Notes under the pieces: generated by a model
What the model was told of the DNA's origin: nothing
Databases searched by the model: none
Seen by the model: only the letters and a program-made list of their open reading frames with translations
Origin: an uncultured Hungatella sp.
GTDB taxonomy: Bacteria; Bacillota; Clostridia; Lachnospirales; Lachnospiraceae
DNA: 26,234 nt
Direction of reading: 5' to 3'
NCBI GenBank assembly: GCA_910585645.1
Contig: CAJUFP010000069.1
Location: 1 to 26,234 of the forward strand
Part shown: in pieces, positions 1 to 7,195 of the stretch
Layout: the number at the start of each line of letters is the position of its first letter
How positions within the stretch are numbered: the first letter of the stretch is position 1
Made by a program: the position numbers and the translations under genes

Positions 1-52
1 GCACGTCCGGTTCTGTGAGGGGCATACCCCGTAAGGGGTATGTCTACTCGAC
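1..52 (+). mobile_element. 3' end of a group II intron (part of domain V, all of domain VI)
   Basis: The first 13 bases (GCACGTCCGGTTC) match the 3' strand of a bacterial group II intron domain V. They are followed by a linker and a domain VI-like hairpin: an 8-bp stem CATACCCC/GGGGTATG closed by a GTAA loop, then TCTACTCGAC. The unpaired A at 46, between the GTATG arm and the CTC that can pair with GAG at 17-19, sits seven bases from the likely 3' splice site at 52, as expected for a branch-point adenosine. The rest of the intron, including any reverse transcriptase/maturase gene, would lie left of the window. The orientation is opposite to the neighbouring anti-sigma gene. The exact boundary (51-53) is inferred. 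Confidence 0.75.
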
Positions 53-53
53 C

Positions 54-959
54 CTACTTTCTGATATCCTTCAACACCTCACCAGGAATCTCAAATTCCA
101 CTGTGCCCATATACATAGGCGCCACGTCGCCCTCATTGAACCCAATCACAACATTGCCCTTCTCATTGATATAAAACGAAGTGTCGTCGGTAATCGCCTT
201 AAAATTCCACTCTTCAATCTCATCATTGAGCCAATAATATACGCTTTCATCCGCATCCATCCGCGCCTGCATCTGTTCCTTAATATTCTCACTGACAGGC
301 GTAATATAATCAGCTCCTTCCCTGAACATATCCTTTAGCCGCAGCCGCTCTCCGGTGTTTAAGTCAATGGTATAGTAATAATTCCACTGATAACCGCTGC
401 CGGCGCCCTGGTAACATAAAAGCTTCAACGTGAAATAGTCGTCTGTTTCCGCCAAAACCTCACTTTTTACAACAATATCCTGATAACCCTCCTCATCCTC
501 CAGGTAAGTTTCAAACTCATCAATCAGCCTGTCAGTGATTTTTTTGATCTCCCCGTTTATCTCATCCGTGGTCCGGGCCAGATTTTCCAGGGTGCCCTCC
601 TGTGCCAGAGGGGATTCCACCTTGATCTCCGGGATTTCGATATCCGCGTGGTTTCTGTCGGATTCGTACTCATAATCCCGGAACGTGACCACCTCAATCA
701 GCCTGCCAAGCACCGGAATCTGTTCCATGGCGTGGGCAATCACAGGCGATGTGTTTGGCAGAATCAAAAGCGCCCCGACAAACACGGCCGCCGCCGCTGC
801 TGATCTGGTTCTCATTCGTTTTATATGTTCCCGTTTCTCTTCCATATTCGCTTCCTCCATTTTTGCCCGCAGTTTCTCAAACTGGGCCTGTGACATTTGC
901 GGTTTCTCATAGTCCTTTTTTAACAATAATAGTTCCCTTTCCATATAATCCTGCATCAC
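54..959 (-). CDS. RsiV-like anti-sigma factor (DUF4179-like N-terminus, DUF3298-like C-terminus)
   Basis: This is a 301-residue, single-pass membrane protein. It has a charged cytoplasmic N-terminus of about 50 residues, one hydrophobic segment (about 52-77), then the motif HAMEQIPVLGRLIEVVTF that typically follows the membrane anchor in DUF4179-type anti-sigma factors. The extracytoplasmic C-terminus (about 130-301) resembles DUF3298 of the RsiV family: it has the YTIDLNTGERLRLKDMF motif and a final beta-sandwich part ending in VEFEIPGEVLKDI. By family knowledge it would hold the partner sigma factor inactive until an envelope signal, as RsiV/SigV do with lysozyme in Bacillus. The signal here is unknown. 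The GTG start at 959 overlaps the sigma stop codon as GTGA, which suggests translational coupling; an ATG follows directly at 956. Its stop codon lies one base from a group II intron end. Confidence 0.88.
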   Translation of the reverse strand: MMQDYMERELLLLKKDYEKPQMSQAQFEKLRAKMEEANMEEKREHIKRMRTRSAAAAAVFVGALLILPNTSPVIAHAMEQIPVLGRLIEVVTFRDYEYESDRNHADIEIPEIKVESPLAQEGTLENLARTTDEINGEIKKITDRLIDEFETYLEDEEGYQDIVVKSEVLAETDDYFTLKLLCYQGAGSGYQWNYYYTIDLNTGERLRLKDMFREGADYITPVSENIKEQMQARMDADESVYYWLNDEIEEWNFKAITDDTSFYINEKGNVVIGFNEGDVAPMYMGTVEFEIPGEVLKDIRK

Positions 960-1522
960 GTTGTCTCACCTGCCTTTTTTGTGTATGGCTTATTAGAATC
1001 CTGAACCTGAACTGCTGTGTCGTCCAATGCGCTGCGAAGTTTTTTCATGGCGCGGTACAGCCTGCTTTTGACGGTGCTGATGTTTTCGTCGAGGATATGG
1101 GAGATCTCTTCCAGTTTTTTATCCTCAAAATACTTTAATAGAATGACTGCCTTGTCTTTTTCCGGAAGCATGTGGAGCGCTTTCTGCAAATCCACGTCCG
1201 CATACGTATCCTCCCTGCTCCCCAGCGCCCAGTCCCCCTCATCCGCCATGCTTTCATAGGAGATATGCCTGGGACGGCGTATATACTGAAAACATTCATT
1301 GAGCATGATTCGGTACAGCCATGTTTCCGCAAATGCAGGGTCCTTTAGCGTGTGATAACTCCTTAAAGCCTTATAGGCCCCGCTTTGCACAATATCCTCC
1401 GCGTCCTCCTGATTATGGGTATAACTGCAGGCAAGCCGGTAATAATGGTTATATTTTTCTAAAATGATCTGTTCGATCAATTCCTTGTTGGTTTTCGCTT
1501 TTTTCCCGGGAAATATCAGCAA
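956..1522 (-). CDS. ECF-type RNA polymerase sigma factor (SigV-like)
   Basis: The protein has about 188 residues. Sigma region 2 covers roughly residues 20-85 (YYRLACSYTHNQEDAEDIVQ and ETWLYRIMLNECFQYIRR). Region 4 covers roughly 115-165, with LPEKDKAVILLKYFEDKKLE and a helix-turn-helix IS..L..NISTVKSRLYRAMKKL. There is no sigma region 3, as in ECF sigma factors. An in-frame GTG at 1531 lies within the strong AAAGGAGG ribosome site itself, so I prefer the TTG at 1522, eight bases downstream of that site. The gene overlaps the downstream anti-sigma gene by four bases. An ECF-like promoter lies just upstream, consistent with autoregulation. The sigma factor is expected to direct an envelope-stress regulon, but none of its targets other than this operon can be identified here. 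Confidence 0.9.
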   Translation of the reverse strand: MLIFPGKKAKTNKELIEQIILEKYNHYYRLACSYTHNQEDAEDIVQSGAYKALRSYHTLKDPAFAETWLYRIMLNECFQYIRRPRHISYESMADEGDWALGSREDTYADVDLQKALHMLPEKDKAVILLKYFEDKKLEEISHILDENISTVKSRLYRAMKKLRSALDDTAVQVQDSNKPYTKKAGETT

Positions 1523-1554
1523 GGATTTCACCTCCTTTTGCCTTTCTATCCTGT

Positions 1555-1583
1555 TAGATGCCCCAGGCGGATAAAAAGTTTCA
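1555..1583 (-). promoter_or_regulatory. Probable ECF sigma autoregulatory promoter
   Basis: On the minus strand TGAAAC (1583-1578) is followed by a 17-base spacer and CATCTA (1560-1555), about 33 bases before the sigma-factor start. TGAAAC with a CGTCTA-like -10 is the pattern of SigV-type ECF promoters. Autoregulation is inferred from position and motif only. Confidence 0.6.
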
Positions 1584-1593
1584 CATATTATTT

Positions 1594-1737
1594 GTTACTA
1601 TTCACGGTGTGGCTGTGAATAGTAACCTGGGCCGCCATTTTGAATCACCTGCGGTGATGGGGCGGCCCAGATTCCGGCCATTACGTGCATCCTCCTGGTT
1701 GTTCAGCGTGGTGAACAACCAGGCCGTGAACAGTAAC
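1594..1737. repeat. Compound palindromic element (nested hairpins with terminal inverted repeats)
   Basis: The terminal arms 1594-1607 and 1724-1737 are inverted repeats matching at 13 of 14 positions. Inside lie three hairpins. The first is a 12-bp perfect stem (1594-1605 with 1615-1626). The second is a 10-bp perfect stem CTGGGCCGCC/GGCGGCCCAG (1627-1636 with 1661-1670) holding a further 6-bp hairpin ATCACC-TGC-GGTGAT (1644-1658). The third is an 11-bp perfect stem (1695-1705 with 1712-1722). The motif GTGAAYAGTAAC occurs twice (1615, 1726), so alternative folds compete. It is GC-rich against AT-rich flanks, encodes no plausible protein, and looks like a REP/MITE-type interspersed repeat. 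Copy number is not visible here. Confidence 0.75.
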
Positions 1738-1775
1738 TATTATTTCACATTTCACATTTTATCTTTAAACTTTCA

Positions 1776-1804
1776 TTGACTTGGAATTTGCGCCCTTTTA
1801 TAAT
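1776..1804 (+). promoter_or_regulatory. Sigma-A promoter for the membrane-protein operon
   Basis: TTGACT (1776-1781), a 17-base spacer and a perfect TATAAT (1799-1804) lie about 100 bases upstream of the gene at 1906. The rest of the 1532-1905 gap holds only the ECF promoter and the palindromic element. Confidence 0.8.
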
Positions 1805-1905
1805 GGAATATACAAGATTATACCACCTGTAAATCCGCGGGCAAAGGGAATCGGGAATACCTGTGGAAAAAGATTTACGGGAATTGGAATCAGGGAGAGA
1901 CCGTT

Positions 1906-2382
1906 ATGACGGAAAAGCTAAAACAATACAAAAAGAGCATTTGGAGAGTTCCGCTGATTGCGGTTGTGGCCGGTTTTTTCTATACTCCTTTGTATGTGGA
2001 GATCGCGGTCAGATTTGGCGTGACGGGCCCCGGCGTGATTGACGATGGGGTAATGCTGTTGGCCAGCGGCGGCATCCTTTTGGCGGTATTGGCGCTGGGC
2101 GGCGTTCTTCTGCTGAGAGGGCAGCCGAGAAGAGAGATATTGATCTCAGCGGGCATAGTTTTTGGGTATGGGATTTTTGTGTCTTTCATCCAGATGGTTA
2201 CCGGGAGTACAACCGGAACGGCTGCAGTGATTTTTATGTACTTATTTCAGCCCCTGGAATGGACCGGATTTTTCCCGGAACTTTTCGCGTATTTACAAAA
2301 TCATTTTGGAGTTTCCCTTCCGGTGATTTTGTGGTTTCGTTTCGTTGTCCCGTTTGTATTTGTAGTGTTTGGAAAGAAATAG
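1906..2382 (+). CDS. Small integral membrane protein, function unknown
   Basis: This 158-residue protein has a short basic N-terminus (MTEKLKQYKKS) and four to five hydrophobic segments: about residues 15-35, 46-70, 77-95, 100-115 and 135-156. It ends in GKK. I do not recognise a family. A GGGAGA ribosome site precedes the ATG by about six bases, and a near-consensus promoter lies upstream at 1776-1804. The next gene starts 34 bases downstream with its own strong ribosome site, so the two are probably co-transcribed. It could be an accessory membrane partner of the downstream immunity-like protein, but nothing in the sequence shows this. Confidence 0.7.
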   Translation: MTEKLKQYKKSIWRVPLIAVVAGFFYTPLYVEIAVRFGVTGPGVIDDGVMLLASGGILLAVLALGGVLLLRGQPRREILISAGIVFGYGIFVSFIQMVTGSTTGTAAVIFMYLFQPLEWTGFFPELFAYLQNHFGVSLPVILWFRFVVPFVFVVFGKK

Positions 2383-2416
2383 GGAATTGATAAAAGCATA
2401 AGGAGGAGCAAAAATC

Positions 2417-3547
2417 ATGGGATTATTCGGAAAAAAGAGGGGGGATTCGTCAGCCAAAAAGACGGACCAAAAAGCAGAGGAAACGCAGCAGGAAATAAAG
2501 CAGGAGATGAAGGTGTATATCCGGGGAGCCGGGGGAACCATTGTCACCCGGTCGATTCTGGAGGGTACATCGAAACTGAAATGGCTTTTTCGCCAGGAGG
2601 GCGGACAGGGAAACGGCTGGGTGGCATTTGGGGATAAGGACAGCCAGGAATATGTAAACGACCCGAACAATATGGCCATTGTGGATTTTAACATCCTGGC
2701 CAATATGGAACCTGCGGTGGTCAATGTATTTTACATGCCCATGGGCAGTGATCTGGAATTTCGCTCTGATAAGACGGGGAAATATTTTGTGGACACAAGA
2801 ACCGGAAAGGAGATTCGGGAACCCATAAAGCACCCGGCTCAGATCGCCTTTGAGAAAAACTTAAAATTCCTGAACCAGGACGCATACCCTGAGGAATTTT
2901 TCTCCATGCTGTTTACGGACAGCGGCAAGATCAAGGTGGTTTTGGCGGGAATGGCGGATTTTCCCACAGGGGAAGTGGTGCTGGCAGACCCCTTGGCGTA
3001 TCTGGGAAGCAAATACGAGACGGTTTTGGACAGGCGAATCCCGGCGGGAAGCTGTCCGGTCCACTTGTCGGTCTGCCTCTCCCCCATTGCGGGGCTGCGA
3101 ATCGGGGCGGCAAAACTTTCCGTCAGCGAAAAGCCGGTCATCCGCTATGAGATCGCCATGCCAAAGGGAAAGAAGAGAGAGGATTTGGGGAAGCCGGGGG
3201 TTTTCACCTTTTTCGGTGTGGACACAGGGCTTGCCTGCTTTGCGGACGGGAAGATCTCAGAGGAAAGCCGGATATTTTTTGAGAAATGGGCACAGGAGAA
3301 CCCGGGAAAAAACAAGTACAACGATTATTTCGCGTCCCTGTTTCAGGAGAGCTTTAAGGCCTGCCCCAAATTTCAGAATCAGGGCGGAAGCTTTCTGGAG
3401 TGGAAACTGCCGGATAGCGGACACAGGACGGTTCTGTTTTCCAGCGGCATGGGGGACGGGGTGTACAGCGGATACTGGGGGCTGGACGCCCAGGGGGAGG
3501 CTGTGTGCCTGATTGTGGTGTTTATGAATCCGGAGTATTTTTTATAG
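2417..3547 (+). CDS. DUF2185-DUF4241 fusion protein (immunity-protein-like)
   Basis: The protein has 376 residues. A charged, low-complexity N-terminus (about 1-35) is followed by a DUF2185-like domain (about 38-120), shown by GNGWVAFGDKDSQEYVNDPN and the run ending in VVNVFYMPMGSDLEF. The C-terminal half (about 150-376) looks like DUF4241. It has EVVLADPL near its beginning and the signature SSGMGDGVYSGYWGLDAQGE near the end, followed by a hydrophobic VCLIVVFMN strand. Both families appear among immunity and stress proteins linked to polymorphic toxins, with no known enzymatic role. No signal peptide or membrane segment is seen, so it is cytosolic. The start is fixed by AAGGAGGAG eight bases before ATG. 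No toxin gene is visible nearby. Confidence 0.75.
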   Translation: MGLFGKKRGDSSAKKTDQKAEETQQEIKQEMKVYIRGAGGTIVTRSILEGTSKLKWLFRQEGGQGNGWVAFGDKDSQEYVNDPNNMAIVDFNILANMEPAVVNVFYMPMGSDLEFRSDKTGKYFVDTRTGKEIREPIKHPAQIAFEKNLKFLNQDAYPEEFFSMLFTDSGKIKVVLAGMADFPTGEVVLADPLAYLGSKYETVLDRRIPAGSCPVHLSVCLSPIAGLRIGAAKLSVSEKPVIRYEIAMPKGKKREDLGKPGVFTFFGVDTGLACFADGKISEESRIFFEKWAQENPGKNKYNDYFASLFQESFKACPKFQNQGGSFLEWKLPDSGHRTVLFSSGMGDGVYSGYWGLDAQGEAVCLIVVFMNPEYFL

Positions 3548-3556
3548 GGGGAGGAT

Positions 3557-4231
3557 ATGGTCAGTTTTTTGGCAGGGGGCAGGACGGTGACCGTCTGGCC
3601 GTGCCCGGAGGCGGACAGGCCCGTTGTGTATCTGAATACATTTGGGGATGAGGGGGAGCGGGTGTACCGGGAAGTGAATACAGATTCCGGCCTGGATTTT
3701 ACCCTGGTGGCTGTCAGCGGACTTTGCTGGGAGCACGACATGGCTCCCTGGGATATTCCGCCTGTATTTCAGGGCGATACCCGTTGTACCGGAGGGGCCG
3801 ATGATTATCTGGAGCTTCTGACAGGGGAGATTGTGCCCGGGGCTGAAAGGGAGGTTCCCGGAAAGGCTTTGTGGAGGGGGATTGCAGGGTATTCCCTTGC
3901 CGGATTGTTTGCGGTGTATTCCCTTTACCGGACGGATGTATTTCAAAGGGCTGCCAGTATGTCCGGCTCTCTCTGGTTTTCGGGGTTTCGGGAGTACGTC
4001 TTTTCCCATGACATGAAAAGGAAGCCGGAGTGTATCTATTTTTCCCTGGGAGACCGGGAAAGCAGGACCGGGAATCCGTATTTAAAAGTCGTGGGGGAGC
4101 ACACAGAGGAGATTCGGAATTTTTACGGGGAGAAAGGGATTGATACGGTATTCAAAAGCAATCCGGGCGGCCACGGAAAAAATACGGTCAAAAGGACGGC
4201 GGCGGGTATCAGGTGGATTTTAAAACGGTAG
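3557..4231 (+). CDS. Putative alpha/beta-hydrolase esterase (esterase D/Fes-like, COG2819 type)
   Basis: This 224-residue protein has a recognisable esterase triad. The nucleophile elbow GYSLAG puts Ser at 113, the acid is Asp166 in FSLGDRES, and the base is His206 in NPGGHGKN. SMSGSLWF (about 134-141) is typical of the family segment after the nucleophile. It is shorter than secreted relatives (usually 250-300 residues) and has no signal peptide, so it is probably cytosolic. It starts nine bases after the DUF2185-DUF4241 gene. GGGGGAGG lies only two bases before the ATG, unusually close, though no better start is available. The substrate cannot be told; family members hydrolyse siderophore esters, S-formylglutathione or acetyl-sugars. 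Confidence 0.8.
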   Translation: MVSFLAGGRTVTVWPCPEADRPVVYLNTFGDEGERVYREVNTDSGLDFTLVAVSGLCWEHDMAPWDIPPVFQGDTRCTGGADDYLELLTGEIVPGAEREVPGKALWRGIAGYSLAGLFAVYSLYRTDVFQRAASMSGSLWFSGFREYVFSHDMKRKPECIYFSLGDRESRTGNPYLKVVGEHTEEIRNFYGEKGIDTVFKSNPGGHGKNTVKRTAAGIRWILKR

Positions 4232-4288
4232 GTGGCAGCCGGTGTATCAGATTCAACTGATTTTGTGTGATGTAGGAGGGGTGCTGTG

Positions 4289-4342
4289 TTGACAAAGGTA
4301 TCAGATAGGATAAAATCCGAAATTAAGAGCAGAGGCGTTTCG
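4289..4342 (+). pseudogene. Possible remnant of an XRE-type regulator N-terminus
   Basis: A GGAGGGG site seven bases before a TTG opens a 17-codon frame reading MTKVSDRIKSEIKSRGVS before TGA. The peptide resembles the first helix of small XRE helix-turn-helix proteins in Clostridia. No continuation was found in any frame. It lies in the 4232-4490 gap, which otherwise holds a weak hairpin (ATCAG/CTGAT near 4246-4261) and the next gene's promoter. TTGACA at 4289-4294 with TAAAAT at 4311-4316 could equally be a promoter. Confidence 0.2.
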
Positions 4343-4447
4343 TGATATTGGTGCGATAAACAGTACGGACAAAAAAAGAATGTATGGGATTTTCCTGAAA
4401 AAGAGTAAGATTTGCAATAATTCGGAGCCGCCGCCGTCGGAAATAAA

Positions 4448-4456
4448 TGCTATAAT
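4448..4456 (+). promoter_or_regulatory. Extended -10 promoter of the GH3 gene
   Basis: TGCTATAAT is a perfect extended -10 (TGn plus TATAAT), ending 34 bases before the ATG at 4491. No convincing -35 is seen 17 bases upstream, as is usual for extended -10 promoters. Confidence 0.65.
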
Positions 4457-4490
4457 GGAGGTATCATTTTGGAAGAAAAGGAGTGCAGAC

Positions 4491-6746
4491 ATGGCAAAAA
4501 AGGCGTCGGATCACGTGAAGTATTATGAAAATCAGAACGGTCCCACCATAGGGACCGTTTCCCGGAACATCATTGAGCGGGACGGGCTGTATTTTAAAGA
4601 TTTGGACGGTTCGGGGGAGTATCAGCCCTATGACGACTGGAGGCTTCCCGCCGGGGAGAGGGCAGCGGCTTATGTGAAAGTGCTGAGCACCGATGAAAAG
4701 ATTGCCCAGCTTTTTATTTCCGACTGGAGGATGGGCAAATACCCCTGCGGGGTGGAGGGCCATCAGGTGGTCTTTGATGAGTCCGGCGTTCTGGACGACG
4801 CCCAGCTTCATGGAAAAAATATATTCGGAGAACAGCATCTGCCGGGGACCACGCAGTTGCTTAAGGAATGGTTTGCCCGCCACCTGATCTTGCGGGCCAA
4901 TCCCACTGCGGATGATCTGGTGGACTGGATTAACCAACTTCATGCCGTTGCGGAGGAATGCCCTCATTTTGTGCCGGTCCAGGTGGTTTCCAATTCCCGC
5001 AATGAGAACGGGGAGACGGTGTTTGGCATGAATGACGCCGCGGGGGTTTTTGCCACATGGCCGGGGACCCTGGGGATTGCGGCTGCGGTGCGGGGCAGCG
5101 GCATAGGGCTCATCGACGACTTTGGCGACTGTGTCCGCCGTCAGTGGGACGCCGCAGGTTTAAAGAAAGGGTACATTTATATGGCGGATATTATATCCGA
5201 CCCCAGGTGGCAGAGAAGCTACGGAACCTTTGGGGAGGACCCAAACCTGGTCTGCGACATTTTCTCCCATCTGGTTCCCAAAATCCAGGGAAGCAGCCAG
5301 GGAGTGACAACGGACGGAGTGGCTATGACGGTGAAGCATTTCCCCGGAGGAGGCGCCAGGGAAAACGGCTTTGACCCCCACTATGAGATGGGACAGTGGA
5401 ATGTGTATCAGACGGAAGGTTCCCTTGAAAAATACCATCTTCCGGGATTTCAGACGGCCATTGACTGCCATGTTTCTTCTGTCATGCCCTATTACGCCAA
5501 GCCGTCCAGGGAAAAGAGCGCGCCACAGACTGACAGGGACGGCAATGCCATGGAATTTAAGCCCTATGGATTTGCCTACAACAGAGAGTTTATCCAGGGA
5601 CTTTTGCGGGAACAGATGGGGTTTGAGGGGTATATTAATTCGGATACGGGAATCGTACACAACATGGGCTGGGGCGTGGAGATGCTGGATAAGCCGGAGC
5701 GCATCGGATTTGCGGTGAATCAGGCGGGGGTGGACTTGATCAGCGGCCTTTTTGATAACCAGTATGGCCGTGAGGCCTACGACCGGGGAGTAAACGGCTA
5801 TTATGAGACTCATCCCGTGCCGGAAGGATTCCGGAAAGAAGATCTTGTATTGACCCAGGAGGCCCTGGACCGGGCCGTAACCCGCACGCTGACAGAGATG
5901 TTTGCCCTGGGCCTGTTTGAAAATCCCTACCGGGACCCGAAAAAGGCGGTGGAAGCGGCTGCAGAAGAGAGCGCCTGGGCCAGTGCCATGGACGTCCACA
6001 GAAAGAGCGTGGTTCTGCTGAAAAATGACGGGACGCTGCCCCTTTCTCCGGAGAAGATAAGGCAGAAAAAGATATACGGGGAGTGTTTTTATAAGGATGG
6101 CCAAAGGGCAGGGGAGGCCACCGCAAAGCTGAGAAAGGCGCTGGGAGATACTTTGAAAGACAGCGGCGCCTGCCTTACCGAAGCTTATGAGGAGGCGGAT
6201 TACGCCATATTGATGCTCCATCCTTCTTCCGGGGCGTATTTTAGCGCCACCAAGGGCTATTTGGAGCTGGATTTGTGCGATGATAAGCAGGTTTTCGATG
6301 TGGACAGGGAAGGCCGTCCCTCCAGGGAGACCCACCTGGAGACGACCTTAAAAGGAGTGGACCGCATCAAAGAGATCGCGTCTGTTGTCCGGGGAAAGGG
6401 CGGAAAGGTTATCGGAAACCTGAATATCACCCTGGCTTGGGAGGTGGGCAACGTAGAGCCCTGCCTGGACGCCATGACAGCGGGGTTTGACACGGACCAG
6501 TCCGCGGTTCTTGATGTAATGTTCGGCAGATTTGCCCCTGTGGGAAAGCTTCCGGTTACTTTGCCAAGAGGGGACGAGGTGCTGGCCGTGGACGAGATGG
6601 GAGTATGTGTCAGCCCCAACGACGTGCCGGGCTATGACAAAGATCTGTATATGCCAAAAGGCTTGAAGGATGAAAACGGGAAGGCGTATGCTTACCGGGA
6701 CGGGGCGGGAAATTATTATGAGCTGGATTTTGGGCTGACCTATTAA
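4491..6746 (+). CDS. Glycoside hydrolase family 3 protein (beta-glucosidase-like)
   Basis: The protein has about 751 residues. The GH3 N-terminal barrel holds the motifs DPRWQR...TFGEDP (about 237-251), TVKHFPGGG (about 280-288) and GYINSDTG, whose Asp near 385 is the expected catalytic nucleophile. The C-terminal GH3 domain begins near HRKSVVLLKNDGTLPL and ends with the segment FGRFAPVGKLPVTLPRG and a short fibronectin-like remnant. There is no signal peptide, so it probably acts on imported oligosaccharides or glycosides in the cytosol, releasing terminal beta-linked sugars. The frame is open further upstream, but AAGGAG seven bases before the ATG at 4491 and the extended -10 at 4448 fix the start. 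It appears to be transcribed alone, since no sugar transporter is adjacent. Confidence 0.92.
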   Translation: MAKKASDHVKYYENQNGPTIGTVSRNIIERDGLYFKDLDGSGEYQPYDDWRLPAGERAAAYVKVLSTDEKIAQLFISDWRMGKYPCGVEGHQVVFDESGVLDDAQLHGKNIFGEQHLPGTTQLLKEWFARHLILRANPTADDLVDWINQLHAVAEECPHFVPVQVVSNSRNENGETVFGMNDAAGVFATWPGTLGIAAAVRGSGIGLIDDFGDCVRRQWDAAGLKKGYIYMADIISDPRWQRSYGTFGEDPNLVCDIFSHLVPKIQGSSQGVTTDGVAMTVKHFPGGGARENGFDPHYEMGQWNVYQTEGSLEKYHLPGFQTAIDCHVSSVMPYYAKPSREKSAPQTDRDGNAMEFKPYGFAYNREFIQGLLREQMGFEGYINSDTGIVHNMGWGVEMLDKPERIGFAVNQAGVDLISGLFDNQYGREAYDRGVNGYYETHPVPEGFRKEDLVLTQEALDRAVTRTLTEMFALGLFENPYRDPKKAVEAAAEESAWASAMDVHRKSVVLLKNDGTLPLSPEKIRQKKIYGECFYKDGQRAGEATAKLRKALGDTLKDSGACLTEAYEEADYAILMLHPSSGAYFSATKGYLELDLCDDKQVFDVDREGRPSRETHLETTLKGVDRIKEIASVVRGKGGKVIGNLNITLAWEVGNVEPCLDAMTAGFDTDQSAVLDVMFGRFAPVGKLPVTLPRGDEVLAVDEMGVCVSPNDVPGYDKDLYMPKGLKDENGKAYAYRDGAGNYYELDFGLTY

Positions 6747-6794
6747 GGGAAAGAGATAGAGGTACTTGATTGGCGGTTCGGGAAACATAAAAAG

Positions 6795-6842
6795 GCCTTC
6801 TGTGAAAATGGTAGGATATTCTTGCTGCCTTTCACAGAGGGC
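6795..6842. terminator. Bidirectional-type hairpin terminator after the GH3 gene
   Basis: A 13-bp stem (6795-6807 with 6830-6842, one G-U pair) has a 22-base loop. On the plus strand it is followed by TAATTTTATTTT. On the minus strand it is followed by CTTTTT, which makes a somewhat better U-tract. It lies about 50 bases past the GH3 stop codon. Confidence 0.55.
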
Positions 6843-6998
6843 TAATTTTATTTTCTCACGGGTTGGTTTCACGACAACCGCCGCCCCTTGCGCACCCAAC
6901 AAAACAGCAAAACCCCCAGGAACAGAAACCAGGTCATCCATCATTGTGTGACCAAGTAAAATAACGTTTTCAAAAGCCAAGATTGTGACAGCTCTCTC

Positions 6999-7031
6999 CA
7001 GGGACCATATTCTGACAAGATATGGTCCCTG
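6999..7031. repeat. Perfect 12-bp inverted repeat
   Basis: CAGGGACCATAT and ATATGGTCCCTG flank a 9-base loop. There is no U-tract on the plus side. It lies inside the 6747-7195 gap, in which I see no convincing gene: only this hairpin, the hairpin at 6795-6842 and a promoter at 7142. It could be a repeat-element end, an RNA stem or an operator. Confidence 0.6.
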
Positions 7032-7141
7032 AGATTTATCCATATATAATTATCCCTCCCACCCGCCAAAAGTGCCTCCCTGGTTTGGGACTTGGACGGA
7101 AGGATGTCAAAATACGTCAGGTTGGCAGTCAAAAAAGAACA

Positions 7142-7171
7142 TTGCAATGGAAAGGGGGAAAAGAGTATAAT
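7142..7171 (+). promoter_or_regulatory. Promoter upstream of the truncated Rpn-like gene
   Basis: TTGCAA (7142-7147), an 18-base spacer and a perfect TATAAT (7166-7171) lie 25 bases before the proposed GTG start at 7196. Confidence 0.55.
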
Positions 7172-7195
7172 AGAAATAGATTAAGGGGGGAGCTG

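Noticed and set aside
15..338. Plus-strand open frame over the intron end and anti-sigma gene
   Set aside because: It begins in intron domain VI and is antisense to the anti-sigma coding region, with no ribosome site.
1594..1737. CRISPR-like repeat
   Set aside because: The repeated units are inverted and nested rather than direct repeats with regular unique spacers.
4380..4490. N-terminal extension of the GH3 protein
   Set aside because: The promoter -10 at 4451-4456 lies inside it, and the ATG at 4491 has AAGGAG seven bases upstream.
5160..6335. Long minus-strand open frame (391 codons) inside the GH3 gene
   Set aside because: It is fully antisense to a well-conserved GH3 coding region, has no ribosome site or recognisable motif, and its composition is what codon bias on the plus strand produces.
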